NCBI RefSeq assembly: GCF_014269035.2
Contig: NZ_JABWRP020000013.1
Coordinates: forward strand, 62,001-126,000
Direction: 5' to 3'
Source: Pseudomonas vlassakiae
Lineage (GTDB): Bacteria > Pseudomonadota > Gammaproteobacteria > Pseudomonadales > Pseudomonadaceae
Length of the DNA stretch: 64,000 nt
The position numbers and the translations under genes were made by a program. Below the pieces are notes generated by a model. It was not told the DNA's origin, did no database searches, and saw nothing but the letters and a program-made list of their open reading frames with translations. This document shows positions 7,456-15,192 of the stretch, piece by piece. Position 1 is the first letter of the stretch; each line of letters starts with the position of its first letter.

Positions 7456-9435
7456 TTAGCCGCGTGCGATGACCCGATCACGAAAGGCCTTGAAATCTTC
7501 GAGATTTTGGAGCTCAGCGCGGTACTCGATGGTTCCAGGCTTGATCTCCGCCAAATCGAATTCCATGATCTCGATCGTTTCGGCCATTTTGGCCTCTTGC
7601 CCTACAAATTGCTTGCACGTGATGCAAGTGTCCATTTTTGCATGTGCCCGCTTATCGCATGGTAACGGAGATGTGCACCCTCCTGCTGGGGTTTCCTGGT
7701 AAGCCGTCAAGCCAAGCTTAACTTGCTGCTTTGTCTCTTCCAAAGTCCCAGCTAGCCAAGGGGAATTTTCTCGCGCTTCCATTGCTCGACGTCCGGCGAA
7801 ACCGTACATCTGTTCTGCGGACTTGAGGACGTCACGAATGAACACTGCAGCGTCAGCCTCTTCCTTAGCTCGCTTCAGCTCACGCGTTAGATCAGGGTTG
7901 ATATCGCTGAATAGATAGTTTTTGGCAGAACAACCCTTCATGTAGTAGGTCGACATGGCTTTGGTGATATGTCGAAGCAGGCGTTTCAACGAGGGGAGGG
8001 TGATTAAGCCGCTTTGGCCAGCAAAAACAGCGATTGAGCGCCGGAACTGGTGCGTAGTAATTCGCCAAGGCTGACCTATCTTGAACTTTTTATCATCACG
8101 CCAGTTTCGAAAGGGATCAATGGTCTCCAATTCGCTGATGTCGGCTTCGGTAATCATGACGGGGGGGAATTTATAATCGAGGTTTGTGCGAGCGACGCCC
8201 TCTTTTTTCGAACAACCTGAAAATGGCAAGTTTGATGCTGCCAAGAGTAGCCAGTTTACTTGAGTGTCCTCTTCGGCGTGAGACGCTACGAGCTTTTGAA
8301 TGGATTGAAGTACCTGTACTGGCTCGCGGATGTCGCCAGTGGTTATCCATTTTGCATCTGTTTTTTCACCTTCAAGCTTGGTTGAAAATCCACAAACGTA
8401 AAGAGCCTCGTCGTTCCAGCCCCGAATGGACTCCAGGCAGTCGACTGGAAGATTGTAAGCTTCGCTGTCTCGCATGAGGGTGAATAAATGGATCAAGCAT
8501 TTTGCTGAATACTGTACAAGTGATAGAAAACGCGTCGCGCACATTGTCACTTTCCAGTTATATTTTTGAGCAAGTTTTGTCAGATTGTATCTTTCAATGG
8601 ATTCTCCAAAAATAACCGTTTCTTGGTCGTGCGCTAATTTTGGGTCTATAGAAAGCTTAGAGTATTCGTCATCATATTTATAGCGGGTCTGCTCACATCT
8701 CCCAAAAAATCTATTTTCGATCGTTTTTTCAATGTATCCGTGAATTGCATCTTTGTTCGTTAAGTAGTCGTGTAGACATTCTTTGTACTGTTTGTATTTG
8801 ATCCAGAGAATTCTGCTGGGGATTACTGGGTGCTGTTTGCCCTCGTTGCGAGAGTCGCGAGTGTTTTTTGCAAGGAACGGAAGTATAGAGCCATCGATCG
8901 CGAACCCTCTGTCTCTAGTGTCGATGCTGACAAGTGTTCGGACTAAAGCAAGCAATTGTTTGTTGTATGAGATAGGTATGCATTTCAGCATGTCCTCGAA
9001 AATTTTCCTTGAGCCAAATACTTCTTGGATTGGAATGTTGCATTTGTTGCTATATGAGTTTGCGTGATGCAGTGCTACCATTATCGCTTGCATGGTAGTT
9101 AGGCGTATAGCTTTGCCAGTTTTGGATTTTGTGGAAAACATTTTTATGGAAAGAATTCTTTTGCAAGTTTCAACGTTTTCAGTGCTGAATTTTCCTTCTT
9201 GTCGGAATGGCAGGAAGTCAAAATAAGGATTGTCCTTGACGCTATATGCGAAAGCAGGAAGAAACCACTGGTCATCATCAAATACTGATATGATGGATCC
9301 TTCTATTGAGCGGGACATTACCAGTCCTGGGCGTATCCGAGATAGTGCCATTCCATAATAAGCATCTGTGTCCAAGTGAGCCTTTTTGAGAGGAAAGGCA
9401 GTGCCGATCATCGAGGTTTGTCGTTTAGCTATCAT
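7456..9435 (-). CDS. Large tyrosine recombinase, third of the trio (TnpB-like)
   Basis: 659 residues. The C-terminal half carries a plausible catalytic set: FTLMRDSEAYNLP (box I Arg), a beta-hairpin Lys in STKLEGEKTDAKW, TTHQFRRS (HxxR), and LLRHITKAMSTYY (second His and nucleophile Tyr). After the catalytic domain come a helical stretch and a cysteine-rich module, ETPAGGCTSPLPC with CITC further on. The middle member of the trio has a similar module. The start overlaps the stop of the preceding gene by four bases (ATGA). Size and position resemble Tn554 TnpB, larger than ordinary integrases of about 400 residues. It probably acts with the two upstream recombinases in element movement. Confidence 0.75.
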   Translation of the reverse strand: MIAKRQTSMIGTAFPLKKAHLDTDAYYGMALSRIRPGLVMSRSIEGSIISVFDDDQWFLPAFAYSVKDNPYFDFLPFRQEGKFSTENVETCKRILSIKMFSTKSKTGKAIRLTTMQAIMVALHHANSYSNKCNIPIQEVFGSRKIFEDMLKCIPISYNKQLLALVRTLVSIDTRDRGFAIDGSILPFLAKNTRDSRNEGKQHPVIPSRILWIKYKQYKECLHDYLTNKDAIHGYIEKTIENRFFGRCEQTRYKYDDEYSKLSIDPKLAHDQETVIFGESIERYNLTKLAQKYNWKVTMCATRFLSLVQYSAKCLIHLFTLMRDSEAYNLPVDCLESIRGWNDEALYVCGFSTKLEGEKTDAKWITTGDIREPVQVLQSIQKLVASHAEEDTQVNWLLLAASNLPFSGCSKKEGVARTNLDYKFPPVMITEADISELETIDPFRNWRDDKKFKIGQPWRITTHQFRRSIAVFAGQSGLITLPSLKRLLRHITKAMSTYYMKGCSAKNYLFSDINPDLTRELKRAKEEADAAVFIRDVLKSAEQMYGFAGRRAMEARENSPWLAGTLEETKQQVKLGLTAYQETPAGGCTSPLPCDKRAHAKMDTCITCKQFVGQEAKMAETIEIMEFDLAEIKPGTIEYRAELQNLEDFKAFRDRVIARG

Positions 9436-11327
9436 TTCATCACCTTCAACTGAATCATGCGATGGTAGAAGCGCTTCCAGTAATCAGAAAGTTTATACTC
9501 ATTACTGATTTCTGCGCTGATTTGACTAACTAATTGTGACAGGTCAGGCCGCTGCTCCAGAAGTTCTGAAAGGATGCGGTCAATCTGCGTCACAGCTGCG
9601 CCATGAATACTTTCGAAATGACTTCTATCAGCGCAAGAGTTCAAATATTCCAAAGTGACGAAACGCATGCTCAGGAGCTTACGAATAGCTGGTTCAGTGG
9701 CATGGGTTCTAAATTGGCTGCAGAAAATGCAACCTTCAAAGTTTTTGCAGTTTGGCTCATAGTCAGGAGGCGGAGAGATTGCTTCCGAACGACCAGAGAT
9801 ATCTGCACAGTCACCAGCTGGGGTTTCTTCTCCGGAATAGTCATTTAATAGATCAATCAACCGCCTCATCATGGTTGTTATTTCAGCTATGGCCGTATTT
9901 TCATTAGCTTGAGCATAACTATTGAGCACCGTTCTCTCGCTAGTTTGTAGCAGTGATGAAACGACTTGGATGGAATGGCCTTTGTTAAGCAGGTAATTGC
10001 TTTTGTATTTTCTGAGCTTTTGGTAACTCAAGCCTTTAAAGTTGGGAATCAAAATGCGTTTGATTCTGTCGTTAAGCTTTGAGATTTCTCCTAGGGCTAG
10101 CTGGCCGCCTATGGATTGTTCGTTAATGGTGATGCCGATAAACAAATATTTCTCTTCTGTTCCGTCGCCGATGAATTTACGTAGCTGGATAAATTTGTCA
10201 AATTGCTTGGTGAAAGTTTTTTTTATGGAGAATTTTACCTCCCTTCCTCCGGCGCGTATCTTGATGCCGATAAAACCCTTTTCCCCCGAATCAAAGGTTT
10301 CATAGTTTTCATCGAAAATCAGATCTCTCAGAGTTTGCTCGTTAATTCCGCTATTGGCTACAAACAAAGGGATAAATGAATCGTGTGCTATTTTAGCAAG
10401 CTTTATTCGTTTCTCGTGCCTTTGATTACTATTGGCCTTGTACATGTCTGTATTTGCGGCCGCGAGATCAGCCTGCACCTGATAGAGAGAGCGGCGACTA
10501 AGTCTGGCTGCTTCCTGAATTGCACGAATGTTGCCATTTTCGTAGTTCCAGCAAATGTTGTTTTGAACTTTCGGTTTCTGTGAAAGCACAATTTTGCTTA
10601 TGAACGGGTATTCTGCAGGAAGTAACCAGAGGTATTCACTCATGAATGGAATGCGAGTGGGAAATCTTCTGAAGTTAAGGACGAATTCAGTTAGGCCGTC
10701 AAAGAGGTATTGGCAGGGCGTAAGATATGCTTCCATTTCGCTTTGGAGAGGCGGTTGGGTGGGCTTAGACCTGCCCCCTTTATTAGAAATGATTGGAAGG
10801 TCATCTCGGAAATTAAATGCCGTCCCTGGGAAGAAAATATATCCACTGTGTAGCGCCATTGACTGGTGATTGCTCGCAGTCAATAATGATTTTTCCTTTG
10901 TCCCAACCTGACGAAGCAAGTTTTGTGAATAGGCTTGCAAAGCTTGATGGTAGTTTTCTGGAGATTTCAGGAAGTCTTCAAAGCCATTGGAGTCCGCCCA
11001 GTCAAAGATTCCGGAAATTTTGGAGGCGTTGGCGAAAATGGTGGTGGCAGTGTTGCAGGTATAAGATTGTGTGACCTGCTGCACAACCCAGGCACGCACA
11101 GCGCTCTTACGCTCTAATCGCAGCGTATGGAGATCTACTTTTTTTGTCAGTGCTCGGGTGGGTTTGGTGCGAGTTTGGTAACAAAGTGCGCCTATATCGG
11201 CTTTGCGCTCTTTAGTGCATTCTAAAATAAGACCCTCAATAGGTATGTCAGCGATTTCTCGCTGGCATTCATCCAGTTCAAGGTTGTGTAAGTCGACTTT
11301 ATAAATTTCACGATCGAATACCCTCAT
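9432..11327 (-). CDS. Middle recombinase-like protein of the trio, catalytic residues degenerate
   Basis: 631 residues. It shows the spacing of a tyrosine-recombinase catalytic domain, but the key residues differ. The box I position reads SGINEQTLRDLIF with Asn where Arg is expected. The HxxR region is SYQKLRKY, lacking the His. The next His region is LLQTSERTVLNSYAQ, with Gln for His, though a Tyr is kept. A C-terminal cysteine cluster (TPAGDC, then CKNFEGCIFC) parallels that of the downstream protein. It overlaps both neighbours (20 bases with the upstream gene, four with the downstream one), so the three proteins are surely co-produced. A structural, non-catalytic role in a recombination complex is my inference. 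AT-rich codon use relative to the backbone. Confidence 0.7.
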   Translation of the reverse strand: MRVFDREIYKVDLHNLELDECQREIADIPIEGLILECTKERKADIGALCYQTRTKPTRALTKKVDLHTLRLERKSAVRAWVVQQVTQSYTCNTATTIFANASKISGIFDWADSNGFEDFLKSPENYHQALQAYSQNLLRQVGTKEKSLLTASNHQSMALHSGYIFFPGTAFNFRDDLPIISNKGGRSKPTQPPLQSEMEAYLTPCQYLFDGLTEFVLNFRRFPTRIPFMSEYLWLLPAEYPFISKIVLSQKPKVQNNICWNYENGNIRAIQEAARLSRRSLYQVQADLAAANTDMYKANSNQRHEKRIKLAKIAHDSFIPLFVANSGINEQTLRDLIFDENYETFDSGEKGFIGIKIRAGGREVKFSIKKTFTKQFDKFIQLRKFIGDGTEEKYLFIGITINEQSIGGQLALGEISKLNDRIKRILIPNFKGLSYQKLRKYKSNYLLNKGHSIQVVSSLLQTSERTVLNSYAQANENTAIAEITTMMRRLIDLLNDYSGEETPAGDCADISGRSEAISPPPDYEPNCKNFEGCIFCSQFRTHATEPAIRKLLSMRFVTLEYLNSCADRSHFESIHGAAVTQIDRILSELLEQRPDLSQLVSQISAEISNEYKLSDYWKRFYHRMIQLKVMK

Positions 11328-12819
11328 GTCGTTTCATTTCCGTTGTAATAACGCCCTCAAGATGAAGTTCAAACTCCGATTGGGCGTTGGCAATCAGAGG
11401 ATGATCAGACCTAAACCTCAAGTAGCGCATGGAAACGTCAACGCTGCTGTGGTTTAGTCTTCTCCTAACCAAATCCAGCAACTCGAGTTGCGATATTTCG
11501 CCTTTTTCTACTAGTTTCATATTGTCCTCGATTAAGTTCATGCCGAAAGTAGCTCGTAGATCGTGGAATTGATATTTGAATGCAAGGCCTTCTTTTGCGA
11601 GCTCCTGTAGGATTTTTGTGGCGAACTGTCGGACTGCTGATCCGCGCTCGTTGGAGTATCCGAAAAGCTCGCTGTCTTCCTCTGCTACGTAGTACGGCTT
11701 GCCAGTTCTCGTCAAAAAGAGATATTGGTCATAGATTTTGCTGATCGGTGATTTCATAGCTCTGTCCTTGTGTCGTTGAGAGTTTAGATAGATCGTAATT
11801 CGGTAGTGCAGCCAGGCAGGCATGAGTACGCTTTGTTCCTTGCCGCCTTTTGCTCCCACATTCGTTAGCCCTCCAATGGTAATCGCGTACAAGGCATTCC
11901 TATTTTGATCCTCTGGTGAACCTACATCTTGTCGAATGCAATGGAAGCGCAGATTCAGGATAGACTGGATTCTCATTCCTGTGGCCAACGCTATGATATA
12001 AATTAGCAGCATCTCAGGATTACGCAGTCGCACCAGTGCAGACATGAGAGCTTGCTGGTTCTCCCGGGTGATTGGGTGGAGCTTCCCTCCATCTTCAATG
12101 TGGTCGCCCATGGAGATCGCGGCGACCTTCCTAAAGGTGAGGTCAGTACAAATGATTTCGCGAGATTGTCGAAAGCCATGGCGGTCGTCATACGAGATAT
12201 ACTTTGTAGTGCTAACCCACATTGCCTGTTGGGGCTTAAAACGTCCTGTGTTTACCATCCAGCGATAGAAACCAATCATGCTGGTGATCTTTCGATTAGC
12301 TGTACCTCTTCCTAGCTTCTCACCACTCCCCGTCGTACCGCTCCGTTCCTTACGTTGAATGGCCTTTTTCATCTGAGCTTTGTAGTAGTAGGTCGGGCGG
12401 CTGTATGACTCTCCCTCAAAATTCAAATAGTCTCTTCCGCCCTCCTGCATTTTGTTCATGAAATCGCATAGGTCGCCTGCGATGTTCTCGAGCGTAGGCG
12501 CCTTCTTACCTTGCTCTACTGAGAGCCAGTACAGGTATAAGCTACCGTCGCGCCAAATACTTCCGTTAGGCTGAAGGATTACGTAAAGGGTGTGGATGCT
12601 TGAGTTTTCGTACGGCAGGCGTTCGACAGGATAAGGCTCAATGCCGAGTCCGTCTTCTGAGATACCCCCTACCCAATCCATAGCTTGATCGGAGGCACAG
12701 GGCTTCCAAAGCTTGACGTTGCTCAGCACCACCTTTGAGTAGGAACTGATCGGTTCAGGGGGGGCTTCTTCGGGAAGGTGTGAGGTCATGGACATCATCC
12801 AATCGGTGATGTCTGTCAA
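11308..12819 (-). CDS. Tyrosine recombinase, first gene of the trio
   Basis: 503 residues with a complete-looking catalytic set: ATGMRIQSILNL (box I Arg, about residue 282), Lys in GAKGGKEQSV, FHDLRATFG (HxxR, about 419), RLNHSSVDVSMRY (His and nucleophile Tyr, about 455-465). The N-terminal ~200 residues form a core-binding region. It is the promoter-proximal gene of the four-gene operon and its start lies only 40 bases from the truncated ybdG, which is typical of an integrase gene at an element end. Organisation is comparable to Tn554 TnpA, RIT elements or gamma-mobile-trio cassettes; without a search I cannot choose. Strong call as a site-specific recombinase. Confidence 0.85.
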   Translation of the reverse strand: MTDITDWMMSMTSHLPEEAPPEPISSYSKVVLSNVKLWKPCASDQAMDWVGGISEDGLGIEPYPVERLPYENSSIHTLYVILQPNGSIWRDGSLYLYWLSVEQGKKAPTLENIAGDLCDFMNKMQEGGRDYLNFEGESYSRPTYYYKAQMKKAIQRKERSGTTGSGEKLGRGTANRKITSMIGFYRWMVNTGRFKPQQAMWVSTTKYISYDDRHGFRQSREIICTDLTFRKVAAISMGDHIEDGGKLHPITRENQQALMSALVRLRNPEMLLIYIIALATGMRIQSILNLRFHCIRQDVGSPEDQNRNALYAITIGGLTNVGAKGGKEQSVLMPAWLHYRITIYLNSQRHKDRAMKSPISKIYDQYLFLTRTGKPYYVAEEDSELFGYSNERGSAVRQFATKILQELAKEGLAFKYQFHDLRATFGMNLIEDNMKLVEKGEISQLELLDLVRRRLNHSSVDVSMRYLRFRSDHPLIANAQSEFELHLEGVITTEMKRHEGIRS

Positions 12820-12828
12820 TTCAAGTTT

Positions 12829-12863
12829 AGCTCACGGGTTGTGTCAAATAGTAGGAGCTCACG
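12829..12863. repeat. Element end: direct repeat AGCTCACG x2 between int operon and ybdG
   Basis: AGCTCACG occurs at 12829-12836 and again at 12856-12863, 27 bases apart. The pair lies in the short space between the recombinase start and the point where ybdG similarity stops. On the minus strand a TTGACA hexamer lies between the copies and could be the -35 of the recombinase operon. Plausible roles are recombinase-binding arm sites or an autoregulatory operator; this is inference. Confidence 0.4.
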
Positions 12864-13569
12864 CGTGGTTCTGCACCTTGACCGTGTGCAAGGTGATATC
12901 CACCACGTCGCCATCGGCACCCACCTGCGGCATCTCGATCCAGTCGCCCACGTGCAGCATGTCGTTGCTGGTCAGTTGCACGCTGGCGACGAACGACAGC
13001 AGCGTGTCCTTGTACACCAACAGCAGCACCGCCGACATCGCACCCAGGCCCGACAGCAGCAACAGCGGCGAGCGGTCGATCAGGGTGGCGACGATGACGA
13101 TCGAGGCGAAGATCCACAGCATCATCTTGGCCAGCTGCACGTAGCCCTTGATCGAGCGGGTGCGGGCGTGTTCGGTGCGGGCGTAGATGTCCAGCAGGGC
13201 ATCGAGCAGGCACGACAGCGCCATGGTCATGAACAGCAGGGTGAAGGCCAGGGCAAGGTTGCCGAGGAAGTGCTGGGCGGTGTCGGACAGCTCCGGCACC
13301 AGTTTCAGGCCGAACTGGATGACCAGTGACGGGGTGGTCTGGGCCAGGCGATGGAAGACTTTGTTGTGGCGCAGGTCGTCGAGCCACTTGAGTGCCGTCT
13401 GCCGGGCCAGCAGGCGAGCGCCGTGCAGCACCAGGAAGCGTGCCAGGCGCCCGAGCACCAGTGAAACCAGCAGCAGTACGGCCAGGCCGATAGAGGCGTG
13501 AAGCAGCGGATGTTGGTCGAGTGTGCCCCACAGGTCGAGGCTGTCACGCCAGATGCGTTGGATGTCCAT
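12859..13569 (-). pseudogene. ybdG: YbdG-type mechanosensitive channel, C-terminus removed by insertion
   Basis: 236 residues starting MDIQRIWRDSLDLW. It has several hydrophobic segments and the start of the MscS-type pore/beta domain: GLGAMSAVLLLVYKDTLLSF, then VGDWIEMPQVGADGDVVDI and TLHTVKVQN. Intact YbdG proteins are about 415-430 residues and continue after VQN with WDKT. Here the frame ends two residues later (HA, stop), exactly at the edge of the recombinase-bearing element. The soluble C-terminal half needed for a stable heptamer is missing, so the channel is probably non-functional. The promoter side is intact and divergent from the helicase gene. Family call is confident; the insertion interpretation is inference. 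Confidence 0.8.
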
Positions 13570-13714
13570 GAGCTTGTAAACCGGTCTATTGCAGCAAAAC
13601 GAAGCGCCATTAGAGCGCGGAAGCCGACGAAGTTGCCAAAAGAAATTCGGCTAAGGCGGCAGAAAACGTTACCCTATGCAACTGAATTTCCCGCACTTGC
13701 CTGAGGTTACCTCC

Positions 13715-15037
13715 GTGTTCTCCCAATTCGCCCTGCACGAACGCCTGCTTAAAGCCGTGGCCGAGCTTAAATTTGTCGAGCCAACCCCGGTGCAGGCCGC
13801 GGCCATCCCCCTGGCCCTGCAAGGGCGCGACCTGCGTGTGACCGCGCAGACCGGCAGCGGCAAGACCGCGGCATTCGTCCTGCCGCTGCTCAACCGCCTG
13901 GTCGACCTGAAAGGCGGGCGCGTCGAGATCCGCTCGCTGATCCTGCTGCCGACCCGCGAGCTGGCCCAGCAGACCCTCAAGCAAGTGCAGCTGTTCTCGC
14001 AGTTCACCTACATCAAGGCCGGCCTGGTCACTGGCGGTGAAGACTTCAAGGAGCAGGCCGCCATGCTGCGCAAGGTGCCGGACGTGCTGATCGGCACCCC
14101 GGGCCGCCTGCTCGAGCACCTCAACGCCGGCAACCTCGACCTGTCCCACGTGCAGGTGATGATCCTCGACGAAGCCGACCGCATGCTCGACATGGGCTTC
14201 GCCGAAGACATGGAGCGCCTGTGCAAGGAGTGCGAGAACCGCGAGCAGACCCTGCTGTTCTCCGCCACCACCGGCGGCGCGGCCCTGCGCGACATCATCG
14301 GCAAGGTCCTGAAAAACCCTGAGCACCTGATGCTCAACAGCGTCTCGCAGCTGGCAGAGGGCACCCGCCAGCAGATCATCACCGCCGACCACGACCAGCA
14401 TAAAGAGCAGATCGTGCAGTGGCTGCTGGCCAACGAGACCTTCGACAAGGCGATCATCTTCACCAACACCCGAGCCCTGGCCGACCGCATCTATGGTCAC
14501 CTGGTGGCCAAGGACGTGAAGGCCTTCGTGCTGCACGGCGAGAAGGACCAGAAGGACCGCAAGCTGGCCATCGAGCGCTTCAAGCAGGGCAGCTCCAAGG
14601 TACTGGTGGCCACCGACGTGGCAGCCCGTGGCCTGGACATCGACGGCCTGGACCTGGTGATCAACTTCGACATGCCACGCAGCGGTGACGAGTACGTGCA
14701 CCGTGTGGGCCGTACCGGCCGTGCCGGTGGCGAAGGCCTGGCGATCTCGCTGATCACCCACAATGACTGGAACCTGATGTCGAGCATCGAGCGCTACCTC
14801 AAGCAGCAGTTCGAGCGCCGGGTGATCAAGGAAGTCAAAGGTACCTACAGCGGGCCGAAGAAGGTCAAGGCCTCCGGCAAGGCGGCGGGTGCCAAGAAGA
14901 AGAAGGTCGACAAGAAGACTGGCGAGAAGAAAGCCGCTGCCAAGCGCAAGCCGACCGCCAAGCCACGGCCGAATGCACCGCTGGCCAGTGCCGATGGCCT
15001 GGCACCGCTGAAGAAGCGCAAGCCGGCGGCTGAGTAA
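13715..15037 (+). CDS. DEAD-box ATP-dependent RNA helicase (SrmB/RhlE-like)
   Basis: RNA-remodelling ATPase. All core motifs are visible: Q motif (PTPVQAAAIPLAL), I (AQTGSGKT), Ia (PTRELAQQ), Ib (GTPGRL), II (DEAD in LDEADRMLDMGF), III (SAT), IV-V (ATDVAARGLDI) and VI (HRVGRTGRAG). The C-terminal tail is lysine-rich (AAGAKKKKVDKKTGEKK), as in helicases acting in ribosome assembly. The frame is open from ATG 13676, but GTG 13715 has TGAGGT at ideal spacing and gives the usual start VFSQFALHERLL, 440 residues. It is divergent from ybdG. A hairpin follows the stop. Exact subfamily is uncertain. Confidence 0.9.
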   Translation: MFSQFALHERLLKAVAELKFVEPTPVQAAAIPLALQGRDLRVTAQTGSGKTAAFVLPLLNRLVDLKGGRVEIRSLILLPTRELAQQTLKQVQLFSQFTYIKAGLVTGGEDFKEQAAMLRKVPDVLIGTPGRLLEHLNAGNLDLSHVQVMILDEADRMLDMGFAEDMERLCKECENREQTLLFSATTGGAALRDIIGKVLKNPEHLMLNSVSQLAEGTRQQIITADHDQHKEQIVQWLLANETFDKAIIFTNTRALADRIYGHLVAKDVKAFVLHGEKDQKDRKLAIERFKQGSSKVLVATDVAARGLDIDGLDLVINFDMPRSGDEYVHRVGRTGRAGGEGLAISLITHNDWNLMSSIERYLKQQFERRVIKEVKGTYSGPKKVKASGKAAGAKKKKVDKKTGEKKAAAKRKPTAKPRPNAPLASADGLAPLKKRKPAAE

Positions 15038-15049
15038 GCTGCCGGGATC

Positions 15050-15081
15050 AGCCCCGTCGCCAGCATGCCGGTGATGGGGCT
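15050..15081 (+). terminator. Hairpin after the helicase gene
   Basis: A 12-base-pair stem with two G-U pairs (AGCCCCGTCGCC / GGTGATGGGGCT) begins 12 bases after the helicase stop codon. There is no T-run after it, so termination is likely but not certain. Confidence 0.4.
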
Positions 15082-15134
15082 TGCAGTGCCTGGTTCCGGC
15101 TGTCGGTTATTTGGCGGATTTTGCAGGTGAAAAT

Positions 15135-15163
15135 TTGACGCAAGTGTAGTGGCACAATAATAT
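15135..15163 (+). promoter_or_regulatory. Sigma-70-type promoter for cdiBA
   Basis: TTGACG (15135-15140), a 17-base spacer, then TAATAT (15158-15163). The start codon of cdiB follows 30 bases further on, with AGGGAG as ribosome-binding site. The match is close to consensus, suggesting substantial basal transcription. Confidence 0.6.
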
Positions 15164-15192
15164 CGCCCCCTGTTTTTTTCCAGGGAGTGGAT

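Larger units (their letters stand above)
1..12858. mobile_element. Integrative element (right end), inserted in ybdG; left end outside window
   Basis: The element is inferred from three observations. A recombinase operon faces away from a host gene that is abruptly truncated. Gene content to the left is accessory (ABC-3C, broken phosphoesterase, unknown genes) and more AT-rich. Backbone genes resume immediately to the right. The other end and the missing ybdG tail are not in the window, so total size is unknown. Confidence 0.65.

Noticed and set aside
12859..13569. ybdG considered as a complete short MscS-type protein
   Set aside because: The frame ends inside a conserved beta-domain segment at the border with a recombinase operon, and the family is nearly twice as long.
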